DNA from: Vulcanimicrobium sp035943995
Lineage (GTDB): Bacteria; Vulcanimicrobiota; Vulcanimicrobiia; Vulcanimicrobiales; Vulcanimicrobiaceae
Length of the DNA stretch: 64,000 bases
Assembly: GCA_035943995.1 (NCBI GenBank)
Contig: DASZBS010000027.1
Coordinates: 1-64,000, forward strand
Direction of reading: 5' to 3'
Every line of letters begins with the position of its first letter. Position 1 is the stretch's first letter. The notes beneath the pieces were generated by a model that saw only the letters and a list, made by a program, of their open reading frames with translations, was not told the DNA's origin and made no database searches. The position numbers and the translations under genes are program-made. Shown here one piece after another: positions 7,472-15,287 of this stretch.

Positions 7472-9133
7472 TCAGCGCGCCCAATGCCAAGCCCAGGCGT
7501 TCCAGAGGTGCGTGCCGGTCACCGACGGGACCACGCCTTCCAATCCGTCGCGGTAGGCGACGGCTTCGCGGTTGAAGCCCAGGAACAGGAGGTCGGTCTG
7601 CGCGACGAGCCGGCGCGTGAGCGCCCGGTCGCCGGCGGCTTCGCGGGCGGGATCGGCGCTCGCCCCCAGCTCCTCGCGCGCGGCTGCTTCGATCGTGGGA
7701 TCGCAGATGCCGCCGAAGTTGTCGCCGTTCGGCGGCCGCGTGTCGCAGCGGAAGAGGTACGAGTGGTCCGCGACGACGTTGGGCTGCCAGCCGGAGAACG
7801 CGAGATCGAACCGGCCGGTCTGGAAGATGCCGTTGTCGGCCTTCGCCGCCCAGATCTGATTGTATGTGTACGACTTGAGGTCGACGCGGATGCCGAGCTT
7901 CGCGAGATCCTGTTGTACGAGCAATCCGAAGCGCCCCGTCGTCTTCGACTCCGTGGTCGCGACGAAGTCGAGCGCGAGCGCGCGGCCGTTCTTGCGGCGC
8001 GTGCCGTCGGGCGCGAGCCGCCAGCCCGCGGCGTCGAGCAGCCGCGCCGCCTCGGCGGGGTCGTAACGCGGCTGCACGATCGACGCGTCGTACGCGAACT
8101 GGCCCGGCAGACGATCCGTCTCCGCGTCGAGCGTCAGCTCGCCGTCGAGCTCGCGCATGATGCGCTTGCGGTCGAACCCTGCCGCGAGCGCGCGGCGCAC
8201 GCGAACGTCGTCGAGCGGCGGGTGCGCGAGGTTGAACTGCACGAAGTCGAACTCATAGTGCGGCTGCAGCACGATGCGCGCGCCGGCGCGGGTGCGCAGC
8301 GCGTCGAGGAACGTGCGGCCGAGCTGCACGCGGCCGACGATGAAGTCGATCGCGCCCGTCTTCCACAGCGTCGCCGCCGTGTTCGGGTCGGGGACGATCA
8401 TGATCTCGACGCGCGGTATCGCGGGCGCGCCGCGGAAGTAATGCGGGTCGGCGGCGAGGACGATGCGCGAGCCGCGATCCCAGGCGGCGAACTTGTACGG
8501 GCCGAGGCCGACGGGTGCGGAGTTGTACGCGTCGCGGTTGACGTCGTGCTTGCCTGCCAGCAGGTGCGCGGGCAAGATCGGGTACGGGTCGTTCGCACCG
8601 AGTGTGAAGCACGATGCGACGAACGGCGAGAACGGGCTCGTGAGCCGCACCTGTACGGTGTACGGGTCGAGCACGCGCACCGACGCGACGTGATCGAAAC
8701 CGGTGCGGTCGGGGACCGAGTTCGCCGGGTTCGCCGCGGCGGCGAACGAGAACGCGACGTCCTTCGCATCGAACGGCGCGCCGTCGTGCCAGCGCGCGCC
8801 GCGCCGGAGATGGTACGTCACGGTGCGTCCGTCGGCGGAGATCCCGCCGTTCGCGCGCGCCGGCACGGCGGTCGCGAGATCGGGGATCAGCCGGCCGGCG
8901 CCGTCGGTGCGCAGCAGGTAGCCGTGGATCAGCGGCGCGAGATAGGACACCTGCGCGTTGTCGAACACGAGCGGGTTCAAGCCGGGCGGATCGGTGGCGA
9001 TCAACGTGCGGACGACGTCGCGCGACGTACCGCGCGCGGTGTCCGTTCCCGAACTCCCGGCGTGCGCGCACGCGCTGAAGGTGAGAGCGAGCGCGGCCGC
9101 TAGCGCGCGAAACGGGAACCGTGAGACCGCCAT
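7472..9133 (-). CDS. Peptide/nickel ABC transporter substrate-binding lipoprotein (SBP family 5)
   Basis: 553 aa. The ATG at 9133 leads into a lipoprotein signal (LAAALALTFSAC, Cys near 21). The body shows family 5 marks: PPGLNPLVF, the YHLRRGARWHDGAPF segment, DVxFSF, and LLDAAGWRLAPDGTRRKNG near the C-terminus. It should bind peptides or another cargo outside the cytoplasmic membrane and deliver it to an ABC permease. No permease or ATPase genes are adjacent, so it acts as an orphan here. A longer frame to 9343 is open but adds a Met/Val/Leu-repetitive antisense artefact of the His-rich gene. Confidence 0.85.
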   Translation of the reverse strand: MAVSRFPFRALAAALALTFSACAHAGSSGTDTARGTSRDVVRTLIATDPPGLNPLVFDNAQVSYLAPLIHGYLLRTDGAGRLIPDLATAVPARANGGISADGRTVTYHLRRGARWHDGAPFDAKDVAFSFAAAANPANSVPDRTGFDHVASVRVLDPYTVQVRLTSPFSPFVASCFTLGANDPYPILPAHLLAGKHDVNRDAYNSAPVGLGPYKFAAWDRGSRIVLAADPHYFRGAPAIPRVEIMIVPDPNTAATLWKTGAIDFIVGRVQLGRTFLDALRTRAGARIVLQPHYEFDFVQFNLAHPPLDDVRVRRALAAGFDRKRIMRELDGELTLDAETDRLPGQFAYDASIVQPRYDPAEAARLLDAAGWRLAPDGTRRKNGRALALDFVATTESKTTGRFGLLVQQDLAKLGIRVDLKSYTYNQIWAAKADNGIFQTGRFDLAFSGWQPNVVADHSYLFRCDTRPPNGDNFGGICDPTIEAAAREELGASADPAREAAGDRALTRRLVAQTDLLFLGFNREAVAYRDGLEGVVPSVTGTHLWNAWAWHWAR

Positions 9134-9244
9134 CGTGCGGTCTTCGGCCCGGACGGCGAGCGTCTTCCTGCTCGCGCGCCATGGGAGAGACCGCGTTCCG
9201 GCGGGCATGAGGAACCGGCGTATCGCCGCAGCAAGGAATTCCAC

Positions 9245-9574
9245 GTGCACGACCACGACCACGACCACCACGAGCATCAGCCCGAGCACGAGCACCAGCA
9301 TCACGGTGAGCACGAGCACGAGCACCATCATCACCACGAGCACGACGACGAGCGGCGCGGCTACACCGGCAAGATCACCGGGCTGATCTACGACCGCGCC
9401 GGCGAGTTCGACGGGTTCTTGCTCGACACGGACGACGGCCAGCGCGCGTTCGACTCGCGCGAGCCCGGGATCGAAGACGTCGCCGGGCGCGCGTGGGCCG
9501 AGCGCATCCTCACGACGGTGTACGCCGACGAGGCGGAGCCGTGGCGGCCGGTGCGGATCGTGCTGCGCGCCTAG
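9245..9574 (+). CDS. Small protein with histidine-rich N-terminus
   Basis: 109 aa from GTG 9245. Residues 2-36 are almost only His, Asp, Glu and Gln, with runs such as HEHEHHHHHEHDD. The rest is a compact domain of about 70 residues (GYTGKITGLIYDRAGEFDGF, ending WRPVRIVLRA), with no signal peptide. The His tract should bind divalent metals such as Ni, Zn or Co, as in metal-storage or metallochaperone tails. It is divergent from the family 5 binding protein with a gap of 111 bp, and some such binding proteins carry nickel. The link is inference. Confidence 0.65.
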   Translation: MHDHDHDHHEHQPEHEHQHHGEHEHEHHHHHEHDDERRGYTGKITGLIYDRAGEFDGFLLDTDDGQRAFDSREPGIEDVAGRAWAERILTTVYADEAEPWRPVRIVLRA

Positions 9575-9583
9575 CTCGAGCGG

Positions 9584-9910
9584 TTAGAGGTCGACGCGCT
9601 CGTCCGACCGGCTCGAGTCGACGCGCTGCCAGGCGGTGTAGCGGCCGTCGTTCGCGCCGGGCGCGAGCTCGCGGCGCCACCACGCGAGCGCGCCGGTGGT
9701 GTCGACTTCCCACATGTCGCCGCGCGCGATCTTCTGCGTGCCGTAGAGCGTGGCGGCGTCGAGCGTGCTCCCGACTCGCACCTCCACGAGGACGCTGCCC
9801 GGGAACGACACGTTGCGGAAGCGGATCAGCCCGTCGGCGAGCGCGGGCCGCGGTACCAAGCACGCGGCGGCGGACACTGCGAGCGCGGAAAGAGCCTGCC
9901 TGCGATTCAT
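9584..9910 (-). CDS. Exported protein of unknown function (108 aa)
   Basis: The ATG at 9910 has a strong Shine-Dalgarno (GGAGGAGGC on the minus strand just upstream). The N-terminus MNRRQALSALAVSAAACLV with ALADG near residue 27 is a signal peptide. The twin Arg suggests Tat export is possible, though the motif is incomplete. The mature domain of about 80 residues has several Trp (DMWEVDTTGALAWWRRE) and no family that I recognise. A TATTCT hexamer (minus strand, 9949-9954) could be its -10 box. Confidence 0.65.
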   Translation of the reverse strand: MNRRQALSALAVSAAACLVPRPALADGLIRFRNVSFPGSVLVEVRVGSTLDAATLYGTQKIARGDMWEVDTTGALAWWRRELAPGANDGRYTAWQRVDSSRSDERVDL

Positions 9911-9999
9911 CGGGCGCCTCCTCCAGGCCGGTGAGCCGGTACAACTAGAGAATACCGAGCACCTGAGAATTCTCTGAGAAGGCGCGCGCGCCGAGCGGG

Positions 10000-10554
10000 C
10001 TACGTCAGTTCGGCGGCAGTCTGCGGAAAGACGAAGATGAGCTCGTCGTGCGCGGTGCCGTGCCGGTCGACGAGCGAGCGTGCGAGTACTGCCTCGCGCA
10101 CGTAGCCGGCTTTTTCCAGCACGCGCGCCGACGCCGCGTTCGCCGCCATCACGTTCGCCCACAACCGGCGCGGGCGCAGCGCCGCGAGCGCGTGCGCCGT
10201 CAGCGTGCGGAGCGCGTCGGACGCGAGGCCGCGTCCCCAGAAGCGCTTGCCGAGCCAGTAGCCGATCATGACGCTGCCCGCGTGCTCCAAGACGCCCGGC
10301 GTGAGCCCGATGCCGCCGGCGAGCGCGCCGTCGACCTCGATCGCCCAGTGGAGCACGTCGGGCTCGTCGAGCTTGAGCCGGATCCACGCGTCGGCGTCAG
10401 CGCGCGTGTACGGCGACGGAAAGCGGTGGTTCATGTAGCGCACGACGTCCGGATCGCTCGCGACCTCCGGCAATGCCGCGGCGTCGTCGAGCCGCCACGG
10501 CCGTAGCGTGCAGCGGGAGCCGTGCAGGATCGCCGGCGCCGCGCGATCGGCCAC
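10000..10554 (-). CDS. GNAT family N-acetyltransferase (RimJ/RimL type)
   Basis: 184 aa. It shows the GNAT order: RCTLRPWRLDDAAALPEVA at the start, IGYWLGKRFWGRGLASDALR with the acetyl-CoA pyrophosphate-binding loop, then NAASARVLEKAGYVREAVL. This pattern is typical of RimJ/RimL enzymes that acetylate protein N-termini or small amines. The start is GTG 10554, one base after the stop of the SpoIIE-type phosphatase gene, so the two are probably co-transcribed. The substrate is unknown. Confidence 0.85.
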   Translation of the reverse strand: MADRAAPAILHGSRCTLRPWRLDDAAALPEVASDPDVVRYMNHRFPSPYTRADADAWIRLKLDEPDVLHWAIEVDGALAGGIGLTPGVLEHAGSVMIGYWLGKRFWGRGLASDALRTLTAHALAALRPRRLWANVMAANAASARVLEKAGYVREAVLARSLVDRHGTAHDELIFVFPQTAAELT

Positions 10555-10555
10555 G

Positions 10556-11404
10556 TTACAAGAAGCGGGCGGCGACCACCGCGATGTCGTCGCGGATGTT
10601 GTCGTGGCTGAACGCGCGCGCGCGATCGATCAGCTCCTTGACGATCGTCTCGACCGGCGCCTCGGCGAACGTCTCGATGGTTTCGATGAAACGTTCCATC
10701 CCGAAGAACGAGCGGTCCGGCGCGCGCGCTTCCGTGACGCCGTCGGTCGTGGCGACGAAGATGGTGCCGGGCGGCAACTCGACGTGTCGTTGCTTGAAGA
10801 GATGATGCTGATCGTCGAAGACGCCGATCAGCGGCGCCGTGGGGAGCAGCGGGTGGGCGGGTTCGCCGGGGATGACGATCGCGGCGGCTTCGTGACCGCC
10901 CGACGCATAGTACATGATGCGCCGCGACGCGTCGACCATGCCGAAGAACGCGCTCGCGAACGACTCGATGCGCTCGAACGCGTTGTTCTCGAGATATAGC
11001 CGGTCAAGCGCGCGCAGCACGCTCTCTGGCGTGAGCCCGTGCGACGCGTACGATCGCAATCCGTACTTGACCATCGCCGCGTGGATCGCGGCCTCACTGC
11101 CCTTGCCGGAGATGTCCGCGATCGAGAACGAGACGGCGTCGTTGTCGAAGTGGTAGACGTCGACGATGTCGCCGCCGGTGAGCCCGTGCGCGAGCCGGTA
11201 GCCGACGGCGTACTCGATGCCGGGGATCTCCGCGTGACCGCGCGCGAACAAGTGCTCGACGAGCACTTTGGCAGCGGTCCAGTCGGCGACTTCCGCGAGG
11301 CCGTCGGTGTGCAGTGCGGCGACCGACGACTCGCCGCCGGCGAGCGACGACATGCGCTCGGCCGGCGTCGTCAGCGGCGGCGGAATGTCGACCGGCGTGT
11401 CCAT
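10556..11404 (-). CDS. PP2C-type serine phosphatase (SpoIIE/RsbU family)
   Basis: 282 aa from ATG 11404. The catalytic core has the metal-binding aspartates in TGGDIVDVYHFDND and SIADISGKGSEAA, then YASGGHEAA, and the C-terminal TTDGVTEARAP and HDNIRDDIAVVAARF. This is the SpoIIE/RsbU phosphatase family, which dephosphorylates anti-sigma antagonists in partner-switching systems. There is no attached sensor domain, and no anti-sigma or STAS gene is nearby. The GNAT gene follows with a 1-bp gap. Confidence 0.85.
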   Translation of the reverse strand: MDTPVDIPPPLTTPAERMSSLAGGESSVAALHTDGLAEVADWTAAKVLVEHLFARGHAEIPGIEYAVGYRLAHGLTGGDIVDVYHFDNDAVSFSIADISGKGSEAAIHAAMVKYGLRSYASHGLTPESVLRALDRLYLENNAFERIESFASAFFGMVDASRRIMYYASGGHEAAAIVIPGEPAHPLLPTAPLIGVFDDQHHLFKQRHVELPPGTIFVATTDGVTEARAPDRSFFGMERFIETIETFAEAPVETIVKELIDRARAFSHDNIRDDIAVVAARFL

Positions 11405-11555
11405 CGCGTCACCGCATAGCACGGTAGGCCGCCGTGTCCCGTGCATTTCGCACGGCTTGATCCGTTCTTTACACGGATAACGAGCAAGGGACGACTCGCC
11501 CGACAACGGTAGCCGAGAGGGCGAATTCGCGCCGCCGGACAACCGTCGCGAACGC

Positions 11556-11641
11556 GGAGAGATGGCGGAGCGGTTGAACGCGTCGGTCTTGAAAACCGAA
11601 GGCCCTCAACGGGGCTCGTGGGTTCGAATCCCACTCTCTCC
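11556..11641 (+). tRNA. tRNA-Ser (anticodon TGA)
   Basis: The acceptor stem GGAGAGA/TCTCTCC, D region, anticodon stem TCGGT/ACCGA with loop CTTGAAA (anticodon TGA at 11590-11592), long variable arm (11600-11617) and T arm GTGGG-TTCGAAT-CCCAC all fold. The long variable arm and anticodon identify Ser. The base at the discriminator position is T and CCA is not encoded (the following bases are T, C, A). The stop codon of the convergent P-loop gene begins at the very next base. Confidence 0.95.
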
Positions 11642-12184
11642 TCACGCTCGACGCTTTTGTTGTACCTGCAGCGACTTGACGAACGCGCCGACTTCGGCCC
11701 GCGATCGGAGACGCACGACGTTCAGGTGCGCCCATCGGGGATCGGCGAGCCACGTTTGGTCGCGTTCGCGAAACCGAGCGTGATTCGACCAACCCCAGCG
11801 AATGGGATGCCCCGGCTCGACGAAGTTGCGCAAGCGCTCGCGGTTTCCGGGAATCGGTTCCCGCCCCGTCACCCAGTCTCGAAACGATCTCCAAGCGGCC
11901 TGTCGCGTCGCGGCACCGCGGTCGAGATCGGTCCAGACGATCGTGTCGGCGCGCGCCCAGATCGACAGTCGAACGGACGGGTAGCTACCGTCCATTACCC
12001 AACGGTCTTTTGCCGCGGCGGCGGCAACACGCGCCGTGAAGAGGACGTCAGGCACCTCGCTCCAATTCGGGCCATGGCGTAGCGCATCCAGCCGTACCAA
12101 CGGCAACCCGAGCGCGCGGCTCACCGCATCGGATACGAACGACTTCCCGGAACCGCTGATACCGATGACGTTGACCCGCTCCAT
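11642..12184 (-). CDS. P-loop kinase-like protein (adenylate-kinase/FlaR-like topology modulation family)
   Basis: 180 aa from ATG 12184. The N-terminus has Walker A in GISGSGKSFVSDA, followed by LPLVRLDALRHGPNW and WVMDGSYPSV. This matches the small adenylate-kinase-related family often called FlaR or DNA topology modulation protein. It probably phosphorylates a small substrate; the true substrate is unknown. Its stop codon abuts the tRNA-Ser gene on the other strand. It is divergent from the DUF3175 gene. Confidence 0.78.
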   Translation of the reverse strand: MERVNVIGISGSGKSFVSDAVSRALGLPLVRLDALRHGPNWSEVPDVLFTARVAAAAAKDRWVMDGSYPSVRLSIWARADTIVWTDLDRGAATRQAAWRSFRDWVTGREPIPGNRERLRNFVEPGHPIRWGWSNHARFRERDQTWLADPRWAHLNVVRLRSRAEVGAFVKSLQVQQKRRA

Positions 12185-12311
12185 CTCAGACACGATCGTA
12201 TGCCATGCGCGACCCGCGGTCGAGACCGCCCGGGGTAGCGCTCCGGGTGAACGTCTTGCGAGCGTGCGCTTTCCCGCGAAGAAATCGCAGCGCCGCGGGT
12301 ACCGTCTGCTC

Positions 12312-12725
12312 ATGGCGAAAGCGAAGGCGGCGGGTAACAAGAAATATTGGTCCGCGCACGTCACCGAGACCAGCGACGCGATGGACATCGCGGGCGGCAC
12401 GTTCGCAAAGGACGACCCCAAGGCGATCGCGCACGAGCTCGAGCGCGACGCGGAGAAATCCAACCGGCGCAAGTCGTCACCGTACCGCTCGGCGATGTCG
12501 ATGCTGACGTTCTACATAAATCGCGCCGGCAAGAATCTGCCCGCGGCGCGCCGGAAGATCCTCGAGGACGCGAAGGCCGTACTGCGCGAAGAGTTCGGCC
12601 CGCCGAGCGCGACGGGCACCCGCAAGAAGCCGGCTGCGAAAAAGACGCCGGCCGGCGCTCGCAAGAAGAAGACCGCCGTGCGAAAGAAAACCGCCGCGCG
12701 AAAGAAGACCACCGCGCGGCGGTGA
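12312..12725 (+). CDS. DUF3175 protein with lysine-rich histone-like tail
   Basis: 137 aa from ATG 12312. Residues 8-98 carry the DUF3175 core: KKYWSAHVTETSDAMDI, FAKDDPKAIAHELERDAE and SSPYRSAMSMLTFYINRAGK. Function of the family is unknown. Residues from about 100 to the end are Lys/Ala/Arg repeats (KKPAAKKTPAGARKKK), like the tails of histone-H1-like proteins, so DNA or RNA binding is plausible. Confidence 0.85.
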   Translation: MAKAKAAGNKKYWSAHVTETSDAMDIAGGTFAKDDPKAIAHELERDAEKSNRRKSSPYRSAMSMLTFYINRAGKNLPAARRKILEDAKAVLREEFGPPSATGTRKKPAAKKTPAGARKKKTAVRKKTAARKKTTARR

Positions 12726-12731
12726 GCGGCG

Positions 12732-12872
12732 TCAGCTCGGCGGCAATCCGAGAAACGAACGCAGCCGGTCGAGGAATTGCCGCGCGGCGCGGCGGCGGTC
12801 GCCTAGCCGCCGCTCGATGAAGATCGCGAGCTGAGCGCTGCGGCGCTCGCCCCGCCGACGTTCTTGCGTCAC
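12732..12872 (-). CDS. Possible small basic protein, translationally coupled to the chemoreceptor gene
   Basis: 46 codons from GTG 12872, which overlaps the TGA of the upstream chemoreceptor gene as GTGA. The product is rich in Arg with two repeats of the pattern ERRxGxRR and ends in LDRLRSFLGLPPS. The overlap is of the type used for coupled translation in this genome, which is the main support. It may instead be chance open frame in GC-rich DNA. Confidence 0.35.
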   Translation of the reverse strand: MTQERRRGERRSAQLAIFIERRLGDRRRAARQFLDRLRSFLGLPPS

Positions 12873-14668
12873 GCGTGCGCCGCGCGCAGGCCGCGGCCGG
12901 GGCGCAGCGAGGCCGCGGCGGCGCGCAGCTTCGCGCAGCGGCCTGCGCCGACGAGGCGGTCGATGTGCTCGTCGACGATCGCGGTCGCCGCGCGGAACGC
13001 GTCGCGCGCGCTCGCGTCGAGCTCGATCACGTCCATGCGGGCGCGCAGCCAGGCCAGCGCGTCGCGCTCCATCTCGCGCGCGCGGTTGCGGTGCCACGCC
13101 ATCGTCTCGCGCAGCGCCGTTTCGACGGTCGCGCGGTCGCTGCCGAGCGCGTCCATCGCGGCGGGGTTCGCGAACACGATCTGCGGCGTGTAGCTGTGCG
13201 CGCTCAAGCTGAGGTAGCGCTGCACGCGCGGCAGGTCGAGCCCGCGGATGTTCGTCAGCGGGTTCTCTTGCGCTTGCGCCTCGCCGGTTTCCAGCGCGTT
13301 GGGCAGCTTGAAGTACGGGACCGTCGTCGCGACCGCGCCGAGCGCCGCGGCGAAGTGCAGGTACACGGGCGCTTCCATCACGCGCAGGCGCAGCCCGCGC
13401 ACGTCGTCCGGCGTGCGGATCGGCTGCGACATGCTGGTGAAGTGGCGCATGCCGTTCTCGAGGTAGCCGTAGGCGAGCAAACCGACGCCGCCCGCTTCCG
13501 CGAGGACGTCCTGGCCGGCGGGCGAGTCGAGCACGGCGAACGCGTGGTCCGCCGATTCGAACAGGTACGGCAATTCGAACAACTGCGCGGCGGGGATGAC
13601 GTTGCCGCTCACGGAGCAGCCGACCGACGCGAGCGCGAGCTCGCCGCCGACCAGATCGTCGAACGCGTTGACCTCGCCGCGGCCCTTGCCCGTGTACGGG
13701 ATGTCGAGCTCGACGCGCACGCGCCGCTCGGTGCGCTGCTCCACCAGCGCCGCGAAATGCGACCACGCCGCGGCGGACGGCGAGTCGCCCAGGATCGTCG
13801 CGACGCGCAGCACCCCGCGCCGCGCGACGACGGCGCCAGACTCGGCGATCTGCAGGCGCTTGATGTGGTGCGCGAGCGCGTTGACCGACAGCGTGCTCTC
13901 CGTCGCGGCGGTGTGGTGCGATTGCGAGATGTCGAGCACGCCGTGTGTCGCACGCTCGAGCTCTTCGATGCGCGACGCCTGGCCGGCGATCGTGTCGTCG
14001 ACGCGTTCGAACGCGCCGGCGACGCCGGCGACGGCGGACGAGATCGACGCGAGCGCCTGATCCGCCAGCGCCGACGCGGTGGTGCCGAGCGCAACCGCGT
14101 CGTCGGTGCCGCTCACGACGTCCGTCGCGGCGCCCGCCTTGTTGCCGATGTCGCGCAGCAGCGCTTTCATCTCGGTCGTCGCGGCACGCGTCGACTCCGC
14201 GAGCTTGCGCATCTCGTGCGCGACGACGCCGAAGCCGCGGCCGTGCACGCCGGCCCGGGCCGCTTCGATCGACGCGTTGAGCGCCAGCAGGTTCGTCTGG
14301 TCCGACACGTCCTCGACGAACTTCACGGCGGCGCTGATCTTCGTGCTCGCTTCCAGCAGCTCGTGGATAGCATCGGCCGCGGACCGGCTGTGGCGCGCCA
14401 GCCCGTCCACGGTGCCGCTGAGGTCGGCGATCTGCTGCGAGGCCACCGTCACGGCGGAGCGCGCGTCGGACACGTCGTCGCGCACGGCGTGCACGATGGC
14501 GCTCGTCGCCGCCAGCTCGCGAGCGGCGCCGCGGGTCGTCTCGACCACGTCGCGCAGCGAGGCTGCTTGTTGGCGCGCGTTTGCGGCGATGGCACCCGTC
14601 ATCCCACGCACATGGCCGATCGCGCCGGCCATGTGGTCGGCGAGATGTGCCAGTTCTTGCGGGTTCAC
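12869..14668 (-). CDS. Soluble chemoreceptor: MCP signalling domain fused to a DctP solute-binding domain
   Basis: 599 aa from ATG 14668. Residues about 20-280 form a methyl-accepting chemotaxis coiled coil with the CheA/CheW-binding tip at 117-160 (SDQTNLLALNASIEAARAG, then GRGFGVVAHEMRKLA). Residues about 286-575 match the DctP family of TRAP transporter binding proteins, including LRLRVMEAPVYLHFAAALGA with the carboxylate-binding Arg near 427-429, and GEAQAQENPLTNI. No signal peptide or transmembrane helix is visible, although DctP domains are normally extracytoplasmic. The DctP part may sense a cytosolic organic acid. No che genes are in the window. Confidence 0.88.
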   Translation of the reverse strand: MNPQELAHLADHMAGAIGHVRGMTGAIAANARQQAASLRDVVETTRGAARELAATSAIVHAVRDDVSDARSAVTVASQQIADLSGTVDGLARHSRSAADAIHELLEASTKISAAVKFVEDVSDQTNLLALNASIEAARAGVHGRGFGVVAHEMRKLAESTRAATTEMKALLRDIGNKAGAATDVVSGTDDAVALGTTASALADQALASISSAVAGVAGAFERVDDTIAGQASRIEELERATHGVLDISQSHHTAATESTLSVNALAHHIKRLQIAESGAVVARRGVLRVATILGDSPSAAAWSHFAALVEQRTERRVRVELDIPYTGKGRGEVNAFDDLVGGELALASVGCSVSGNVIPAAQLFELPYLFESADHAFAVLDSPAGQDVLAEAGGVGLLAYGYLENGMRHFTSMSQPIRTPDDVRGLRLRVMEAPVYLHFAAALGAVATTVPYFKLPNALETGEAQAQENPLTNIRGLDLPRVQRYLSLSAHSYTPQIVFANPAAMDALGSDRATVETALRETMAWHRNRAREMERDALAWLRARMDVIELDASARDAFRAATAIVDEHIDRLVGAGRCAKLRAAAASLRPGRGLRAAHA

Positions 14669-14831
14669 GTGTTTTGGATCGGCAAGGCGACCGGCGATTC
14701 GGAATCCGAGTGTTCAGTTCTCGTTCGGTCGCCGTGAAGCTGCGAACAAGCCCCTGGAGCAAGGTCGCCTGGCGCCCGATCACACGATGCGGCGGGTGGC
14801 ATATCAACGGATCTGATCGCGGAGTCCATGG

Positions 14832-15287
14832 ATGGCCACCGAACCTCTCACGTTCTCTTCCGCCGTGCTACGGGCGCCTTCGCGGGCAGTCCGAGCATGG
14901 CCGCTGATCAGCCCGCGCTGGGCCGCGACGCTCGGCGGCGTCGTCAGAATGGTCGCGCAGATGGCCGCGCTGTGGGCGTTCTCGGCGGGCGGCAGCGCGC
15001 TTGCGAGCGGGATGCACCTGCCCGTGCCCGGCAACGTGATCGGGATGTGCGCGCTGTTCGGCGGCCTCGCGAGCGGCCTGCTGCGCAGCGAATGGTTCGA
15101 GTCCGGCGGCGGCTTCCTCACCAAGCACCTCGCGTTCTTCTTCGTGCCGGTCACGGTCGGTGTGATGGCGTTCGGGTCGACGTTCGCGCGTGCCGGGACG
15201 GGCATCGTGGCGTCGCTGCTGATCAGCACCGTGCTCGGTTACGCGGTCGCGGGCATCACCACGGAACGGCTGGCGAAGCGGTCGTGA
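14832..15287 (+). CDS. lrgA: LrgA/CidA family membrane protein
   Basis: 151 aa with four hydrophobic segments. The motif LPVPGNVIGMCALFGGL and HLAFFFVPVTVGVM are typical of LrgA/CidA (holin-like) proteins. With LrgB these proteins modulate murein hydrolase activity or transport pyruvate/glycolate-like solutes. The start is ATG 14832 with GGAG at 14821-14824. The TGA overlaps the GTG of lrgB. The N-terminus of about 35 residues before the first helix is longer than usual. Confidence 0.85.
   Translation: MATEPLTFSSAVLRAPSRAVRAWPLISPRWAATLGGVVRMVAQMAALWAFSAGGSALASGMHLPVPGNVIGMCALFGGLASGLLRSEWFESGGGFLTKHLAFFFVPVTVGVMAFGSTFARAGTGIVASLLISTVLGYAVAGITTERLAKRS

Noticed and set aside
7484..9103. 540-codon + strand frame opposite the peptide-binding lipoprotein gene
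   Set aside because: Arg/Val/Glu-repetitive antisense translation without motifs; the minus-strand gene has a lipobox and family motifs.
12732..14807. Long open frame (almost 700 codons) on the minus strand in another frame of the chemoreceptor gene
   Set aside because: It has Arg/Ala-rich shadow composition and no family motif, and the MCP-DctP frame explains the region. Many such shadow frames occur because of the GC content.
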